A program made the translations under genes and the position numbers. A stretch of DNA of 64,000 nt from Inia geoffrensis (lineage: Eukaryota; Chordata; Mammalia; Artiodactyla; Iniidae): positions 33,519,496 to 33,583,495 of the forward strand of contig CM070900.1 of NCBI GenBank assembly GCA_036417435.1. Direction: 5' to 3'. The notes below the pieces were generated by a model that saw nothing but the letters and a program-made list of their open reading frames with translations, searched no databases and was not told where the DNA came from. Positions within the stretch are counted from its first letter, which is position 1; every line of letters starts with the position of its first letter. Below are positions 36,953 to 49,429 of this stretch, piece after piece.

Positions 36953-38465
36953 AGTCCCTGAGGGGAGCTCCACTTAGTATGATTATTCTTTAATTAGCAT
37001 ATACTTTAATAACTTCTCTTTTGCTCGTCCTGGATCTGACAGATATATTTTACTTACTGTCACCCTATTTTAGAAGGAAAAGAATAAAGGTTGTATTATA
37101 TTTTAGACCTATTGCTTTAAGCTAGAAAGCAAACAGTCAGGTCTTGTGCTCTAAGAAAATAAAGATCCCAAAGTAAATAGTCTTGACTTTTAGGGTGAAG
37201 AGGAACCAAGAAAACAGATGAGGATGAGGGAGTGCAGGTTTCTTTGTTATATAAGCCTGGCAGCCACCCAGCTCTGAAGAGAGGAAACTGAGAGAGCTGC
37301 ACATTATGATGGGAAGAGGTGGCAAGCACTGAGTGAGCAGGCAGTACCCTGGGGTTTTAATCACAACTACCCTTGTCCCTTCTGGGAGTTAACTCAGACT
37401 ATAAGTATAATAAACAAATGTGAAACACACAATTTCATTTAGGTGGTTGCTGAGGTTTCTTTCTGCTCTGAAATTCAGACTTTGCAGTCTGTGAAGCATT
37501 ATCATAGTATAAAGTTTACTCTTGCTTGCCAGGAACTGCTGACATTTTCCTTACACCTTTGAGATTTTGAAAGTTTAATAAGTTTGAAATTCATGGTCAC
37601 GTGATGCAATTTTGAGGTAACTTATTTAAGCACAGATTTTTCACATTTCTAAGTATATTTTAGTCAGGCAAATTTGTCATTTTTAAACATTTCTCTATCT
37701 GTTGCTTATATTTTTAGTCCCAGGAGACAACTCTCAAGTTATTTAAAGGAAAAGAGTTTTGCAGATAATTGCTAAATTTGCAAGTTTATTAGATGCATAT
37801 CAGCCTCAGACCGAAGAAAAGTAATTAGGATCTACGTTGGAAAAATAGCTATGTCTGCTCAATATCTGATTATTTTGAAGTTCAAAGCTTCAAAGTACTT
37901 TTATTTAAACTGAACTGCTTTTGTGTTTTTCTCCATTTTAGTTTAAAAATTGATAGGCTGGAAAACCTAACTTTTAACCAACTCCCATTGAAGTGATTAA
38001 TTCGAGGTATAGATTATTCTCATCCGAATTAAATTTAGTAGAAGAAATAGATCACTTTTTTTGTTGATTACTTTTAATTGGTTCCAGTTTAATAAGCAAA
38101 CATTACTTTAATGAAGTTTCTGGGTTTATTATGGTAGGAGGCTGTTCACTCCAGTTCCAGTATTAACTTGTCACCTTAGGGCATAGCTGCTTTATATTAG
38201 TACCTTTTCTTGTCTTTTAGGAATGGACTAGAAGTTTACTGTTATCAATTGTGTCAATTCTTATCCTGGGTGGAGGATGCATGGGGTACTGCATAGAGAA
38301 CTATTTGAGTCTCTGTATATGCTCAGTGAGTAAGCGGATTGTGATAGAAAAACCTTTGTCTATCCCAAGAGAGGGGAGAGAACGAGAGTGTACTGGGGAA
38401 GCAATGGCTATAAGAAGTAACAGGTAGCAGTCATTCGCTGTCACTGGTGTTACACACTGGGAGAA
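36953..38465. other. Unique sequence
   Basis: About 1.5 kb without recognised elements or a coding signal. Confidence 0.4.
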
Positions 38466-38469
38466 GCAT

Positions 38470-38640
38470 GGCCCTGGAGATAGAAGGGATTTGGCTCTAG
38501 AATCCTGAATCACCAGCTGCACGTATTTTGTAGGACAAGACACCTCATCTCTCTGCATCTCAGCCTCCTCATGTAAGAAATAAAGGTTTGACCCTGGTGA
38601 TTTTGCCAGCTCTGAGAGTCCACGATCCTCTTTTGTTCAG
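38470..38640 (-). repeat. Antisense MIR fragment
   Basis: aagacacctcatctctctgc followed by atctcagcctcctcatgtaa is the reverse MIR core. Diverged. Confidence 0.55.
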
Positions 38641-39090
38641 TTGATTTGGCAATTGACCACTGTCCATTCAGTCTTTGGCAGTTCATTTCAAGCCCATCTT
38701 TTTGAAAGTTTTGGTTAGAAAAATAAGAACAAGCCTTCCTAGGAATCGAGAGAGAGTCATTCAGGGAGACAGTCTTATTCTTTAATAATACCAATTCTAT
38801 CCACTTCAGATTTGTCCTGCAACTCTTTACTTGAGTCCTTCATTTTTTTCAGAAGTCCTACTTCTTGGAATTTGCTAAAAAGTTGCTCTATTCTTGTAAT
38901 ATTCTTACATATTGAGAAAAATGTCCATCTTTCCCGTGTATAAGTTTTTAAGGTACTTAACCACGTTAATACTTGGAGGTACATACTCATAGGATGCTAT
39001 TTTTCTTTTTAGAAACTCATAAATGTAAAAATATTCAATTTGATTCGTACATTCTTTAATTTCTTCTTATTTCTCATGATAGATATTTAT
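38641..39090. other. Unique sequence
   Basis: No element identified. Confidence 0.35.
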
Positions 39091-39094
39091 ATTT

Positions 39095-40165
39095 AACAAA
39101 CTTTTACATTTTATAGTAGTTTTAGACTTACACAAAAGTTGTGAAGATAGGACAGAGTTCCCATAATACCTCATACTCGGTTTCCCCTATTATTAATATA
39201 TACATTAGTATGATACATTTAGCCCAACTGATGGACCAGCATTGATACATTCCTACCAACTAAAGTCGAGATTTTACTGAGATTTCTTTAGTTTTTGTCG
39301 TCTAATGTCTTTTTTCTGTTCCAGGATCCCATCTAAGATACCACATTCCATTTACACGTCATGGTTCCTTAGGCTCCTCTTGTTTGTGACAGCGTCTTAG
39401 ACTTCCCTTGTATTTGATGACCGTGATAGTTTGAGGAGGACTGTTCACGTATTTTGCAGAATATTCTCCAGGTCAGAATGAGATTTCTGTATTTTCCCTC
39501 TGTTTCTTTATTCAATCAGTTATTTAGATTAGTATGGATTTATGAGTATTTTATACTTTGGGTTATAATCTAATACAACTTTATTATTTGCTGCTCAAAT
39601 TGTTCCAGCTTTGGCCTTTGGGAGCTCTTGCGGTTGGTTTCTGTATCATTTTGATATACCCTTACCAATTTTGGCTTATTTTTAAAATTACTCTGTACAA
39701 TATATTCCGTGCTTGAATAATCTTGAATAATTATTTCCCAAGTCCTAGAATCAGACATTTCTCCAGGTAGTTTTGGTTTCTTTTATTGAGCATGGTATTA
39801 GAAATCAAAATTTGGGCTTTAGGTGTGTTAGCTGCTACTGGCATGTTGTTTCTCTTAGGCCTCACAGCTGACAGAACAAGGAAGTATATGTAAGTATATA
39901 AACCTGTGCATATACACATATCTGTAAGTATTTCTGTACATTTCCATCTATATTTATATTAAGCTAAACATGAGTTTATACTGATGTCTCCCATTCTAAT
40001 CCATTACCACAAGGGTCATTCTAGTCTTGTCCCTTTGCTTGTCTATAATTTCCTCTCAAATAGTGAAAAACCTGCTCCCACCATCCACCATCCATTTACT
40101 TCATTGTTCAATTCCAATATACATATGTAGTTGTTTAGAATTGTTAATCTAAGCCCCTGTGGCAA
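39095..40165 (-). repeat. Old L1M 3' UTR block
   Basis: tagttttagacttacacaaa, gtttcccctattattaatat, tctgttccaggatcccatct, aagataccacattccattta and cttaggctcctcttgtttgt are a familiar old-L1 3' sequence. Orientation was inferred from similar human L1M context. Confidence 0.55.
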
Positions 40166-40744
40166 AAAACGTTATCAACTAGAGTACTGCTTATGTAAAA
40201 AATTTTTTTGCCTTTTCTTTTGCCATAGCCTGCATTTTATATTTGAATACTTTTTAAAAAATTGAGGTATTATAATTATAGTTGACGTATAACATCAGTT
40301 GCAGGTATAAAGCATAATGATTTGTTACTTGTAATATGGCAGAATGATCACCACAGTAAGTCTAGTTAACATCCATCACCATCACCATACATAGTTACAA
40401 TTGGTTTTCTTGTGATCAAGATTTTTAAGATCTACTCTCAGCAGCTTTCAAATATGCAACACAGTATTATTAACTATAATCCTCATGATGTACATTATAT
40501 CTCCATGACATTTATTTTGACCCCCTTTGCCCATTTACCTATCTCCTACCCCCCACTTCTGGCAAGTATCTATGAACTAGTTTTTGTTTGTTCATTTGTT
40601 GTTTTTTAGAATTTCCCATATTAAATAAGATCACATGGTATTTGTCTTTCTCTATCTGACTTATTTAACTTAGCGCAATGTTCTTAAGTTCCATCCATGG
40701 TGTTGCAAATGGTAGCTTTCATTTTTTCCTGGCTGAATAGTATT

Positions 40745-40862
40745 CCATTGTGTGTGTGTGTAGTATAATATATGTATATACATGTACATATGTGTACATA
40801 TACATATATGTATATATATATACACATCATATGTATGTGTATATATATAATAATCATGTCTT
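40745..40862. repeat. TG/TA-rich microsatellite within L1
   Basis: (tg)n followed by alternating ta, ca and tg units. Purine/pyrimidine alternation is nearly continuous. Confidence 0.8.
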
Positions 40863-42859
40863 TATCCATTCATTCATTCATTCATTGATGGACACTTAGG
40901 TTATTTTCATATCTTGGCTATTGTAAAAAATGCTGCAGTAAACATGAGGGTGCATATATTTTTTTGAATTAGTGCTTTTGTTTTCTTCAGTTAAATACCC
41001 AGGAGTGGAATTTCTGGATCATATGTTAGTTCTATTTTAAATTTTTTCAAGAACCCCCATACTGTTTTCCATAGTGGCTGCACCAATTTACATTACTTCC
41101 AACAGTGTACAAGGGCTCCTTTTTCTCTGTATCCTTACCAACAGTTGCTATTTCTTGTCTTTTTGATAATGGTCATTTTATCAGGTGTGAGGTAGTATCT
41201 TATTGTGGTTTTGTTTTGCACTTCCCTGTTGATTAATGATGTTGAACAACTTTTCATGTACCTGTTGGCTATTTGTATATCTTCTTTGGAAATACATTTA
41301 TTCAAGTCCTCTGCCCATTTTAAAATCAGATTTTTTTTTTTTGCTATTGAGTTGTATGAGTTCCTTATATATTTTGGATATTAACCCCTTATCAAATATA
41401 TGGTTGGCATACATGTGCTCCATTCCGTAGATTGCCTTTTCATTTTGTTGATTGTTTCTTTTGCTGTGCAGAAGCTGTTTAATTTGATATAATCCCACTT
41501 GGTGATTTTGCTTTTGTTGTTTGTGCTTTTAGTTTCACATCCAAAAATATCATTGCCAAGACCTATGGCAAGGAGCATTTTGCTATATTTTCTACCAGGA
41601 ATTTTACCAGTTCAGACCTTACATTTAAGTCTTTACTGCATTGCATTTTTGTGAATGGTATAATATAGGGGTCCAGTTTCATTCTCTTGCATGTGACTAT
41701 ACATTCTTTTCCAACATCATTTATCGAAGAGACTATTCTTTCCCCATAGAGTATTCTTGCCTCCCTTGTCAAAAATTATATGAGCACATGTGCAAGGGTT
41801 TAAATCTGCACCCTTGATTCTACTCCATTGGTCTATGTGTCTATTTTTATGCCAGTATCATACTGTTTTGATTACTATAGCCTTATAATATAGTTTGAAA
41901 TTAGGAAGTATCGTGCCTCTAGCTTTGTTTTTTCTCAAGATTACTTTGGCTGTACAGGGTCATTTGTGGTTACATGTAATATTAGAGTTGTTTTTTCCAT
42001 ATCTGTGAAAAGCGCTATTGGAAACTTGTTAGGGATTGAACTGAATCTGTAGATTGCTTTGGGTAGTATGGACATTTTAACAATATTAGTTAGTTCTGAC
42101 CTATGAAAACAGGATCTCTCTCCATTTATTTGTGGCTTCTTTAATTTCTTCATGAATGTATTATAGTTTTCAGTGTATAGATCTTTCACTTCCTTGGTTA
42201 AATTTATTTCTAAGTAGTTTTCATTGTTTTTGACTTTATTGTAAATGGGATTGTTTTCTTTATTTTTTTTTCAGGTAGTTCATTGTTAGCATATACCAAT
42301 ACAATTGATATTTGTATGTTGATTTTCTATCCTGAAACTTTGCTGAATTTGTTTATCAGGTCTAACAGTTTTTTTGGTAGTTTCTTTAGCATTTTCTATA
42401 TACAAGATCATGTCGTTAGCAAACTAAGACAATTTATTTCTTCCTCTCCAGTTTGGATGCCTTTTGCCTTTTATTCTTTTTCTTGCCTAATTGCTCTGGC
42501 TAGGACTTTCTGTACTATGTTGAATAGGTGTAGTGAGAGTAGGCACCCTTATCTTGCTCCTGATATTAGAGCAAAAGCTTTCAACCTTTCCCTGTTGAGT
42601 ATGATGTTAGCTGTGGGCTTATCATATAATGACCTTTATTATGTTGAGGTACATTCCTTCTATACCTAATTTGCTGAGAGTTTTTATCATGAAATGATGA
42701 ATTTTGTCAGATGCTTTCTCCGCATCTATTGAGATCGTCATATGATGTTAATCTTTCATTTTATTAATGTGGTGTATCACATTTATTGATTTTTGTATGT
42801 TGAACCACCCTTTCATCTCAGGGATAAATCCCAGTTGATCATGGTGTAAAATTCTTTTA

Positions 42860-43135
42860 TTTATTTTATTTTAATAATTAATTTATTTATTTTTGGCTAC
42901 ATTGGGTCTTCGTGGCTGCACGTGTGGAACATGGGCTCTAGGTGCATGGGCTTCAGTAGTTGTGGCACGTGGGCTCAGTAATTGTGGCTTGCGGGCTCTA
43001 GAGCACAGGCTCAGTAGTTGTGGTGCATGGGCTTAGTTGCTCTGCGTCATGTGGGATCTTCCTGGGCCAGGGCTCAAAACTGTGTTCCCTGCATTGGCAG
43101 GCAGATTCTTAACCAATGTGCCACCATGGAAGTCC
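42860..43135 (-). mobile_element. Long CHR-1-like SINE in L1
   Basis: Antisense copy (tttggctacattgggtcttc to ccaccatggaagtcc). The 13-bp target duplication taaaattctttta is perfect (42847-42859 and 43136-43148). Confidence 0.93.
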
Positions 43136-43258
43136 TAAAATTCTTTTAATGTGATGTTGAATTTGGCTACCTAGTATTTTTTAGAGAATTTTTACATCTA
43201 TATTCATTAGGGATATTGGCCTGTAGTTTTCTTTTCTTTTAGTATCCATATCTGTCTT

Positions 43259-43460
43259 CTTTTTTTTTTGCAGTACGCGGGCCTCTCACTGTCATGGCCT
43301 CTCCCGTTGTGGAGCACAGGCTCTGGACATGCAGGCCCAGCAGCCATGGCCCACGGGCCCAGCTGCTCCGCGGCATGTGGGATCCTCCCAGACCGGGGTA
43401 CAAACCCGTGTCCCCTGCATCAGCAGGCGGACCCTCAACCACTGCGCCACCAGGGAAGCC
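43259..43460 (-). mobile_element. Short CHR-2-like SINE in L1
   Basis: Antisense copy with the 13-bp target duplication ccatatctgtctt (43246-43258 and 43461-43473), perfect. It is the second SINE in the same L1, 123 bp from the first. Confidence 0.95.
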
Positions 43461-43930
43461 CCATATCTGTCTTTGGCATAAAGTAATGCTAGCCTAAAAA
43501 ACTGAGATTGGAAATGTTGCCTCCTCTTCAGTTTTTTGGAAGAGTTTGAGAATGATTGGCATTCATTCTTATTTAAATGTTTGGTAGAACTTATCTGGGA
43601 AACCATCTGGTCCTGGGATATTCCTTGTTGGGAGGTTTTTGATTACTGCTTCAATCTCTTTATTGGTTACTGACCCGTCAGATTTTCTATTTCTTCATGG
43701 TTCAGGGTTAGTAGGTTGTTTGTTACTAAAAATTCAATTAATTTCTTCTAGGTTGTCCAATTTGTTGGCATATAATCATTCCTAGTAGTCTCTTATGATC
43801 CTTTGTGTTTTATCAGTTGTACTGTTACCTTTTTCATTTATAATTTTACTTGTTTGAGTACCCATTTTTTTCTTGGTGAGACTAGCTAAAGGTTTGTTAA
43901 ATTTGTTTATTTTTTTCAAACAATCAGCTC

Positions 43931-43970
43931 TTAGTTTCATTGATCATTTCTTAGTTTCATTGATCATTTC
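43931..43970. repeat. Perfect 20-bp tandem duplication inside L1
   Basis: ttagtttcattgatcatttc is present twice head to tail without mismatch, as expected for a recent replication-slippage duplication. Confidence 0.95.
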
Positions 43971-45850
43971 TGTGTTTTTCATTCTCTATTTCATTTATTT
44001 TTGTTCTGATCTTTTTGTATGTCCTCCCTTCCTTTAACTTTGGGCTTAGTTTATTCTTCTTTATCTAGTTTCTTAAGGTGTAAAGTTAGGTTGTTTGAGA
44101 TCTTTCTTTTTTCTTAATGTAGGCATTTATTGCTATAAACGTCCCTCTTAGCACTGCTTTTGCTGCATCCCATAAGTTTTAGTATATTTTTTCATTTTTG
44201 TCCATTTCAAGGTATTTTTTGATTTCCCTTTTGATTTCTTGTGACCCATTGGTTGTTCAGTGGCATCTTGTTTAATTTCCACATTTTAATAAATTTTCCC
44301 ATTTTTCCCCTGTTATTGATTTCTAGTTTCATTCCATTGTGGTCAGAAAATATATTTGGTATAATTTCAGTATTTTTAAATTTTTTGATATTTGTTTTGT
44401 TACCTAACATATGACCTATCCTGGATAATATGCCATGTGTGTTTGAGAAAACTGTATTTTGCTGCTGTTGGATGGAATGTCTGTATATATTTGTCGGGCC
44501 TGTTTTGTCTAAGGTATAGTTCAAATTTAATGTTTCCTTATTGATTTTCTGTCTGGATTAATCTATCCATTTTTGAAGTGGGATATTGAAGTAACCTACT
44601 ATTATTATTATATTATTGTCTATTACTCCTTCAGATCTGTTCATATTTGCTTAATATATTTAAGTGCTGTGATGTTGGATGCATATATACTTACAATTGT
44701 TATATTATCTTAATGAATTGACCCCTTATCATTATATAATGACCTTCTTTGTCTCTTGTTACTATTTTTTACTTGAAGTCTATTAATTTTGTCTGCTATA
44801 AATATAGCTACCCCTGCTCTCTTTTCGTATCCATTTGTGTGGGATAACATTTTCCATCCCTTCACTTTGAGCTTATGTGTGTCCTTGAAGCTGAAGTAAG
44901 TCTCTTGTGGGCAGCATATGGTTGGGTCTTATTTTGTCTCCATTCAGCCATTTACATTTAAAGTAATTATTGATAGGTAAGTACTTACTGTTGCCATCTC
45001 ATTAATTGTTTTCTTGCTGTTTTGTAATTCCTTTATTCCTTTGTTCCTCTCTTGCTGTCTTCCTTTGTAAATTAATTATTTTCCATGGCAGTATATTTTG
45101 ATGTCTTTTTCTATCTTGCATGTATTTACTAGAGGTTTTTGCTTTGTGGTTACCCTGAGGCTTACCTCAAATATCTTATAGTTATAACGGTCTGTTTTAA
45201 GCTGATAACAGCTAAACTTCAATTGCATATGAAAACTCTACTGTTTCATTTCCCCCTCCACATTTTATATTTTTGATGTTACACTTTACATCTTTTTATA
45301 TTGTGTATCCATTAATAAGTTATTGTAACTGTAGCTATTTTTATTACTTTTGTTCTTAAACATTTATATTAGCATTAAGTGGTTAATATACCACCATATT
45401 ACAGTATTAGTGTATTCTGAATTTGATTATATATTGCCTTCACTAGTGTGTTATTTATTTTCATAAGTTTTCATGTTACTAGTTGGTATCCTTTCATTTC
45501 ATCTTCAAGAATTGCTTTCAGTGTTTCTTGTGAGGTAGGTTTTAGGAAATTCTTTATCTCATCTTCATTTCTGAAGGATAACTTCACTGGGTATTCTTGG
45601 GATGGCAGTTTTTTTTCTTTCACCGCTTTGAATATATCTTCCCATTCTTTCTTGGTCTGTAATGTCTCTGCTGAGAAATCTGCTAATAACCTTATGGAGG
45701 TTTCCTTGTATGAAAGAAATTTGATTTTTCTTGCTGCTTTTTAAACTCTCTTTTTGACTTTGATTTTAGGCAGTTTTCTTATGCTGTGTCTTGGAGAAGA
45801 TTATTTTGAATTGAAGTTTTAACATGACCTATATGCTCCATGAACTTGAA

Positions 45851-46305
45851 TATCCGAATCTCTCCCCAGGTTTGGGAAGCTTTCAGCCATTCTTTCTTTC
45901 TTATCCTTTTCGTTCTTTTCATTTTCCCCTCCCTGCCTGAGATAAAAATGCAATAGTATTTTGGTAAGTCTGTAGCTTTTTATATTTTAAATATACCTCA
46001 TAGGATGCCACTTCCTGTTTCACATTATGATTATTTTTGTTTACATATCTGTATTATTTCCTGCTGGGCTATAAGCTGTTTCTGAGCTGGAAATAAATTG
46101 TCATCTCTCTAGTGCCTGATGTGATGTTTGTGTTATACATAATGCTAATTAAATGTTTGAATCAATGAATCTTTGAGTTTTATGTGAGCAGAGCAATGCT
46201 GTCATAGTGAACTAGGCTTACAGAGTTGGGTTGCCTTCAAACAGAAAGTTAAACTGCCTTTTGGGTGTTTACATGCAACATTTAACCTGATACATAGTGG
46301 TGTGA
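45851..46305. other. Unique sequence
   Basis: No element identified. Confidence 0.35.
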
Positions 46306-46309
46306 TGTC

Positions 46310-46545
46310 CAGGGTAGGGTCTCTGGAATCAGAATGTCTAGCAATGAATCTTGGCTCTACCACTTACAAGTTGTGACCTTGGGAAGGTTATTTAACTTCT
46401 TTATCCCTCAGTTTCCTTATCTGTAAAATGTGGGTAATAATAAAATCAAGCTCATAGCATTCCTGTGGGTTGAATGAGGACATACTTGTAAAAGGACATG
46501 GACTATATATGTACTGCTTTAAAAAGGTCAGCATTATTACCACTG
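46310..46545 (-). repeat. MIR SINE, near full length
   Basis: Antisense MIR in order: cttggctctaccacttacaa, cctcagtttccttatctgta, aaatgtgggtaataataaaa, gttgaatgaggacatacttg. Confidence 0.85.
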
Positions 46546-47190
46546 AATAATTTTAATATAATTTTATTCTTAATTGGCATATTTAAAATATTCCTTCCCC
46601 TTTTCCTTTGCTTCTACTAGAATATTTTTAACCTTAGTTCTCAGCCTTAATTTCTATAGATTTGATTATTTTTCTCCTAATATTTGTGTGTGTATGTCTT
46701 TTCCCTCAGCAGTGAGCAGAATCATTGTTTCTCAGAGAGCACACTCTTAGCTTGGATCCTGGCTTGAGAAGTAATTATTTTGGCATTACCTCCCATTGCT
46801 CTGAATTTGCCATCTGTTGGCAACATCACTGAAATGATCCAAGTCTTCTGTAATCTGGCAGTAATTAATTAATTAATTTATTATTATTATTATTTTTTTG
46901 CTTTAATGCCAGCTTAAGTTCTGTCTCTCAGATGGGGAATTTGGCTAATATTAGAAGTAAGCCTGACTATTTGGCGTTTATATAGAACATCTATCGTTTG
47001 CAATTTGGAAAGACAGCTATTTTACTTTTTAAAATCCTATTAAATATGAGAGGAAAGAATAACTTAAAAAGAAAAGAATGGTAGAAAGTTGTTTTAATTT
47101 TGGTTTATGCTATTATTTGTATTAACTCAGAACTATCCAAAGAATGGCCCATCTTTGTAATTTCTACATTGGGTATGGCAGTGATCTTTG
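46546..47190. other. Unique sequence with TAAT/TAT repeat
   Basis: A low-complexity attaattaattaatttattattatt run lies at about 46863-46900. No gene. Confidence 0.4.
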
Positions 47191-47204
47191 AACACTGAGA
47201 CATT

Positions 47205-47207
<3 letters not shown>

Positions 47208-47243
<36 letters not shown>

Positions 47244-47442
47244 TTTTTTGCGGTATGCGGGCCTCTCACTGTTGTGGCCTCTCCCGTTGCGGAGCACAGG
47301 CTCCGGACGCGCAGGCTCAGCGGCTATGGCCCACGGGCCCAGCCGCTCCGCGGCATGTGGGATCTTCCCGGACCGGGGCACGAACCCGTGTCGCCTGCAT
47401 CGGCAGACGGACTCTCAACCACTGCGCCACCAGGGAAGCCCC
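47208..47442 (-). mobile_element. Short CHR-2-like SINE with (TTTA)n tail
   Basis: The poly-A tail (seen as T on this strand) has become a long (tta t)n tetranucleotide array at 47208-47245. The 17-bp target duplication aacactgagacatttta is perfect (47191-47207 and 47443-47459). The body keeps most CpGs (cggacgcgcaggctcagcgg), so this is among the youngest copies here. Confidence 0.96.
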
Positions 47443-47459
47443 AACACTGAGACATTTTA

Positions 47460-48165
47460 AAGATAATCTGTGCCTTAGAAACTTTATCATGCAGACCATC
47501 TAGTTTCAGATTCTAAGCCAATTTCCCCATAGGTCTTCCAATTGCTCGATGTTCTTTTACAACTGTCATTCTCAAGAGCTATTCAACAGGCTGAGTTTGC
47601 ATCCCCAGAATCACTGTTTTTGGGGTCTTCCATGTCACATGAGGAATGTCTTTACCACTGCCACATCCGTCTTTCTTTTGCACATTTGTATTTATCTTTC
47701 ATGTGGATCTATTCCAAACCTCCCGTAAATCTTAGTAGAGTGCCTCTTAGCCTCTGAATTCTCTTTATTGTCATGGAAGCATATTCTTGAAAGGATTCCA
47801 GGAGAGCAGTTACAATGAGTGATCCTCTCATTTTTCTCATTCTTTCTTTCTTTCAGACCTGCCAGAGAAACTGCTTATTTCACAGAAGGATAGTGCTGGC
47901 TGAAAGATGCTTTCTTGAAATGGAGGGATTACTGCCTTACACAGGTTCCCCTGAAGATGTATTTTATTTGCACTTTAATTCTTAGAGCTAAGAGGCAGGA
48001 GCATGAACTATTGAGGATATTAACTCTGAAACTTTATCTGCATTGTTTCTGTTTGCATTCTGTATAGTGTGTTACATAGGAATCTATCAACAAAAATATA
48101 TACTCCTGGCTATAAATTAGGTTTGACTATTCATTTGATAAAAGCTACACCTATCCTTTTGATGA
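47460..48165. other. Unique sequence
   Basis: No element identified. No frame with exon-like features. Confidence 0.35.
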
Positions 48166-48169
48166 TAAA

Positions 48170-48315
48170 TAAATAAATACATAATAGATTGATAATGTCT
48201 AGTGTTGGTGAAAGTATGGGGAAGCAGTTACAGCCATTCTTACATATTACAGAATAGTGGTGATTGCTGCAACATTTTGGGAAGGTAATCTGGCATCATG
48301 TAGCAATATTTTTAA
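48170..48315 (+). repeat. L1M late ORF2 fragment
   Basis: gtctagtgttggtgaaagta followed by tggggaagcagttacagcca and gaaggtaatctggcatcatg follow the L1 ORF2 C-terminal end. Short and diverged. Confidence 0.55.
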
Positions 48316-48329
48316 ATCCTTTTTTTCTT

Positions 48330-48720
48330 TTAAGGATTCCTTTAATGAAAACCTATTGAGCACAGACTGTGGAGCAGCAACCATTCTAGTTACTGGGGAT
48401 ATGGCAGTGGCAAAATAAAGTCCTTAACCTCATGGATCATGCTTTTATTTGGAGTGGGAATGGAGACAGAAAATAAACAAACAACTGAATACAAAGTATG
48501 TCAGATGGGGACTAATGCTCTGGACAAAATAAAGTAGGGTAAGGGGGAATAAGAACACCTCCTTCTTTTGGGGAGGCGTGTCATTTATTTTATATAAAGT
48601 GGTCATGAAAGGCCCCACTGAGAAAGTGACAGTTGAGTAGTAATTTGAAGGAAGTGAGAGAAATAAAGACATCTGGAGACTTGAGCAACAGAGTTCCTAG
48701 TAGGGGCAACGGTGAATATA
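48330..48720 (-). repeat. Antisense L2
   Basis: gaaaacctattgagcacaga, gatatggcagtggcaaaata, ggagacagaaaataaacaaa, gtatgtcagatggggactaa and gtggtcatgaaaggccccac read as an L2 3' end in reverse. Confidence 0.75.
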
Positions 48721-48929
48721 AGAAATTCTAAGGTGGAGGCTTCTTATTGGATCAGTGGACTAGTGCTGAGGCCAGTGTGTCTTTTGTAAACATTGATAAT
48801 GGCATTTTATTATTCAAATTTCTGAAATGTTTATGTTTTCAAATCTATCAGCCTCTTTCTTTACAGTTTTGAACTTTGGAAATATGTTTAGAATGACCTT
48901 CCATGTGCTCACAATTATGAAAAAAAATA

Positions 48930-49278
48930 CGGTTGGCCCTCTGTATCTGCAGGTTCTGTATCCGTGGATTCGACCAACTGTGAATTAAAAATATATTTTA
49001 AAAAAATTCCAGAAAGTTCCAAAAGCGAAACTTGAGTTTGCACCATGCCTGCAGCTATTTACATAGCATTTACATTTTATTTACAGCTATTTACATAGCA
49101 TTTACATTGCAATAGGTATTATAAGTAATTTAGAGATGATTTAAAGTATATGGGAGATGTGCGTAGGTTATGTATGAAAATGCTATGCCATTTTATATGT
49201 GGGACTTGAGCACCGTCCAATTTTGGTATCTATGGGGGATCCTGGAACCAATCCCCCATGCATACTGAAGGATGACTG
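48930..49278 (+). mobile_element. Tigger-like (Tc1/mariner) MITE, ~350 bp
   Basis: Flanked by TA at 48928-48929 and 49279-49280. Diverged terminal inverted repeats are cggttggccctctgtatctg and ccttcagtatg/cagtcat in reverse. The interior (ataggtattataagtaattt, gagatgatttaaagtatatg, ttggtatctatgggggatcc) matches a well-known non-autonomous Tigger-class element. No coding capacity. A 32-bp unit is duplicated at 49052-49115. Confidence 0.85.
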
Positions 49279-49429
49279 TAGTTTTTTCTTTTAAACTACT
49301 GATAAGTGTGTTCACACTTAGAACTTTTTGAAACTAGATGTTAACTATAAAAATGATCATGCAGTGATTGTACATCACTACAGTATGTATCCTAAAATCA
49401 TCTATGTTTGTGTTGACAGATTATTTGCT

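Larger units (their letters stand above)
41110..45005 (-). pseudogene. L1 ORF2 pseudogene (endonuclease + reverse transcriptase)
   Basis: ORF2 normally encodes the endonuclease and reverse transcriptase that copy L1 RNA into DNA. Seen here: endonuclease pieces RAGVAIF (about 44810) and FSDHNGMKLEI (about 44320-44350, catalytic SDH kept), the reverse transcriptase active-site region reading LFANDMILY at 42403-42424 (first Asp of FADD changed to Asn), and the palm/thumb piece VKMSILPKAIYRF in the frame at 42189-41941. Stops and frameshifts separate all segments, and two SINEs break the frame. It cannot encode a functional protein. Confidence 0.82.
40250..45850 (-). mobile_element. Large antisense L1M, nearly complete ORF2, dead
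   Basis: From its 3' end at the left (attgaggtattataattata, agttgacgtataacatcagt) it runs through the ORF2 C-terminus, the reverse transcriptase and the endonuclease. ORF2 would start near 45000 (minus-strand TLNVNG motif, interrupted by stops). The L1M upstream region continues to about 45850. Two CHR SINEs (42860-43135, 43259-43460) and an AT-rich microsatellite lie inside. No target duplication was found. Confidence 0.85.

Noticed and set aside
42283..42669. 128-codon plus-strand frame
   Set aside because: It lies on the antisense strand of L1 ORF2.
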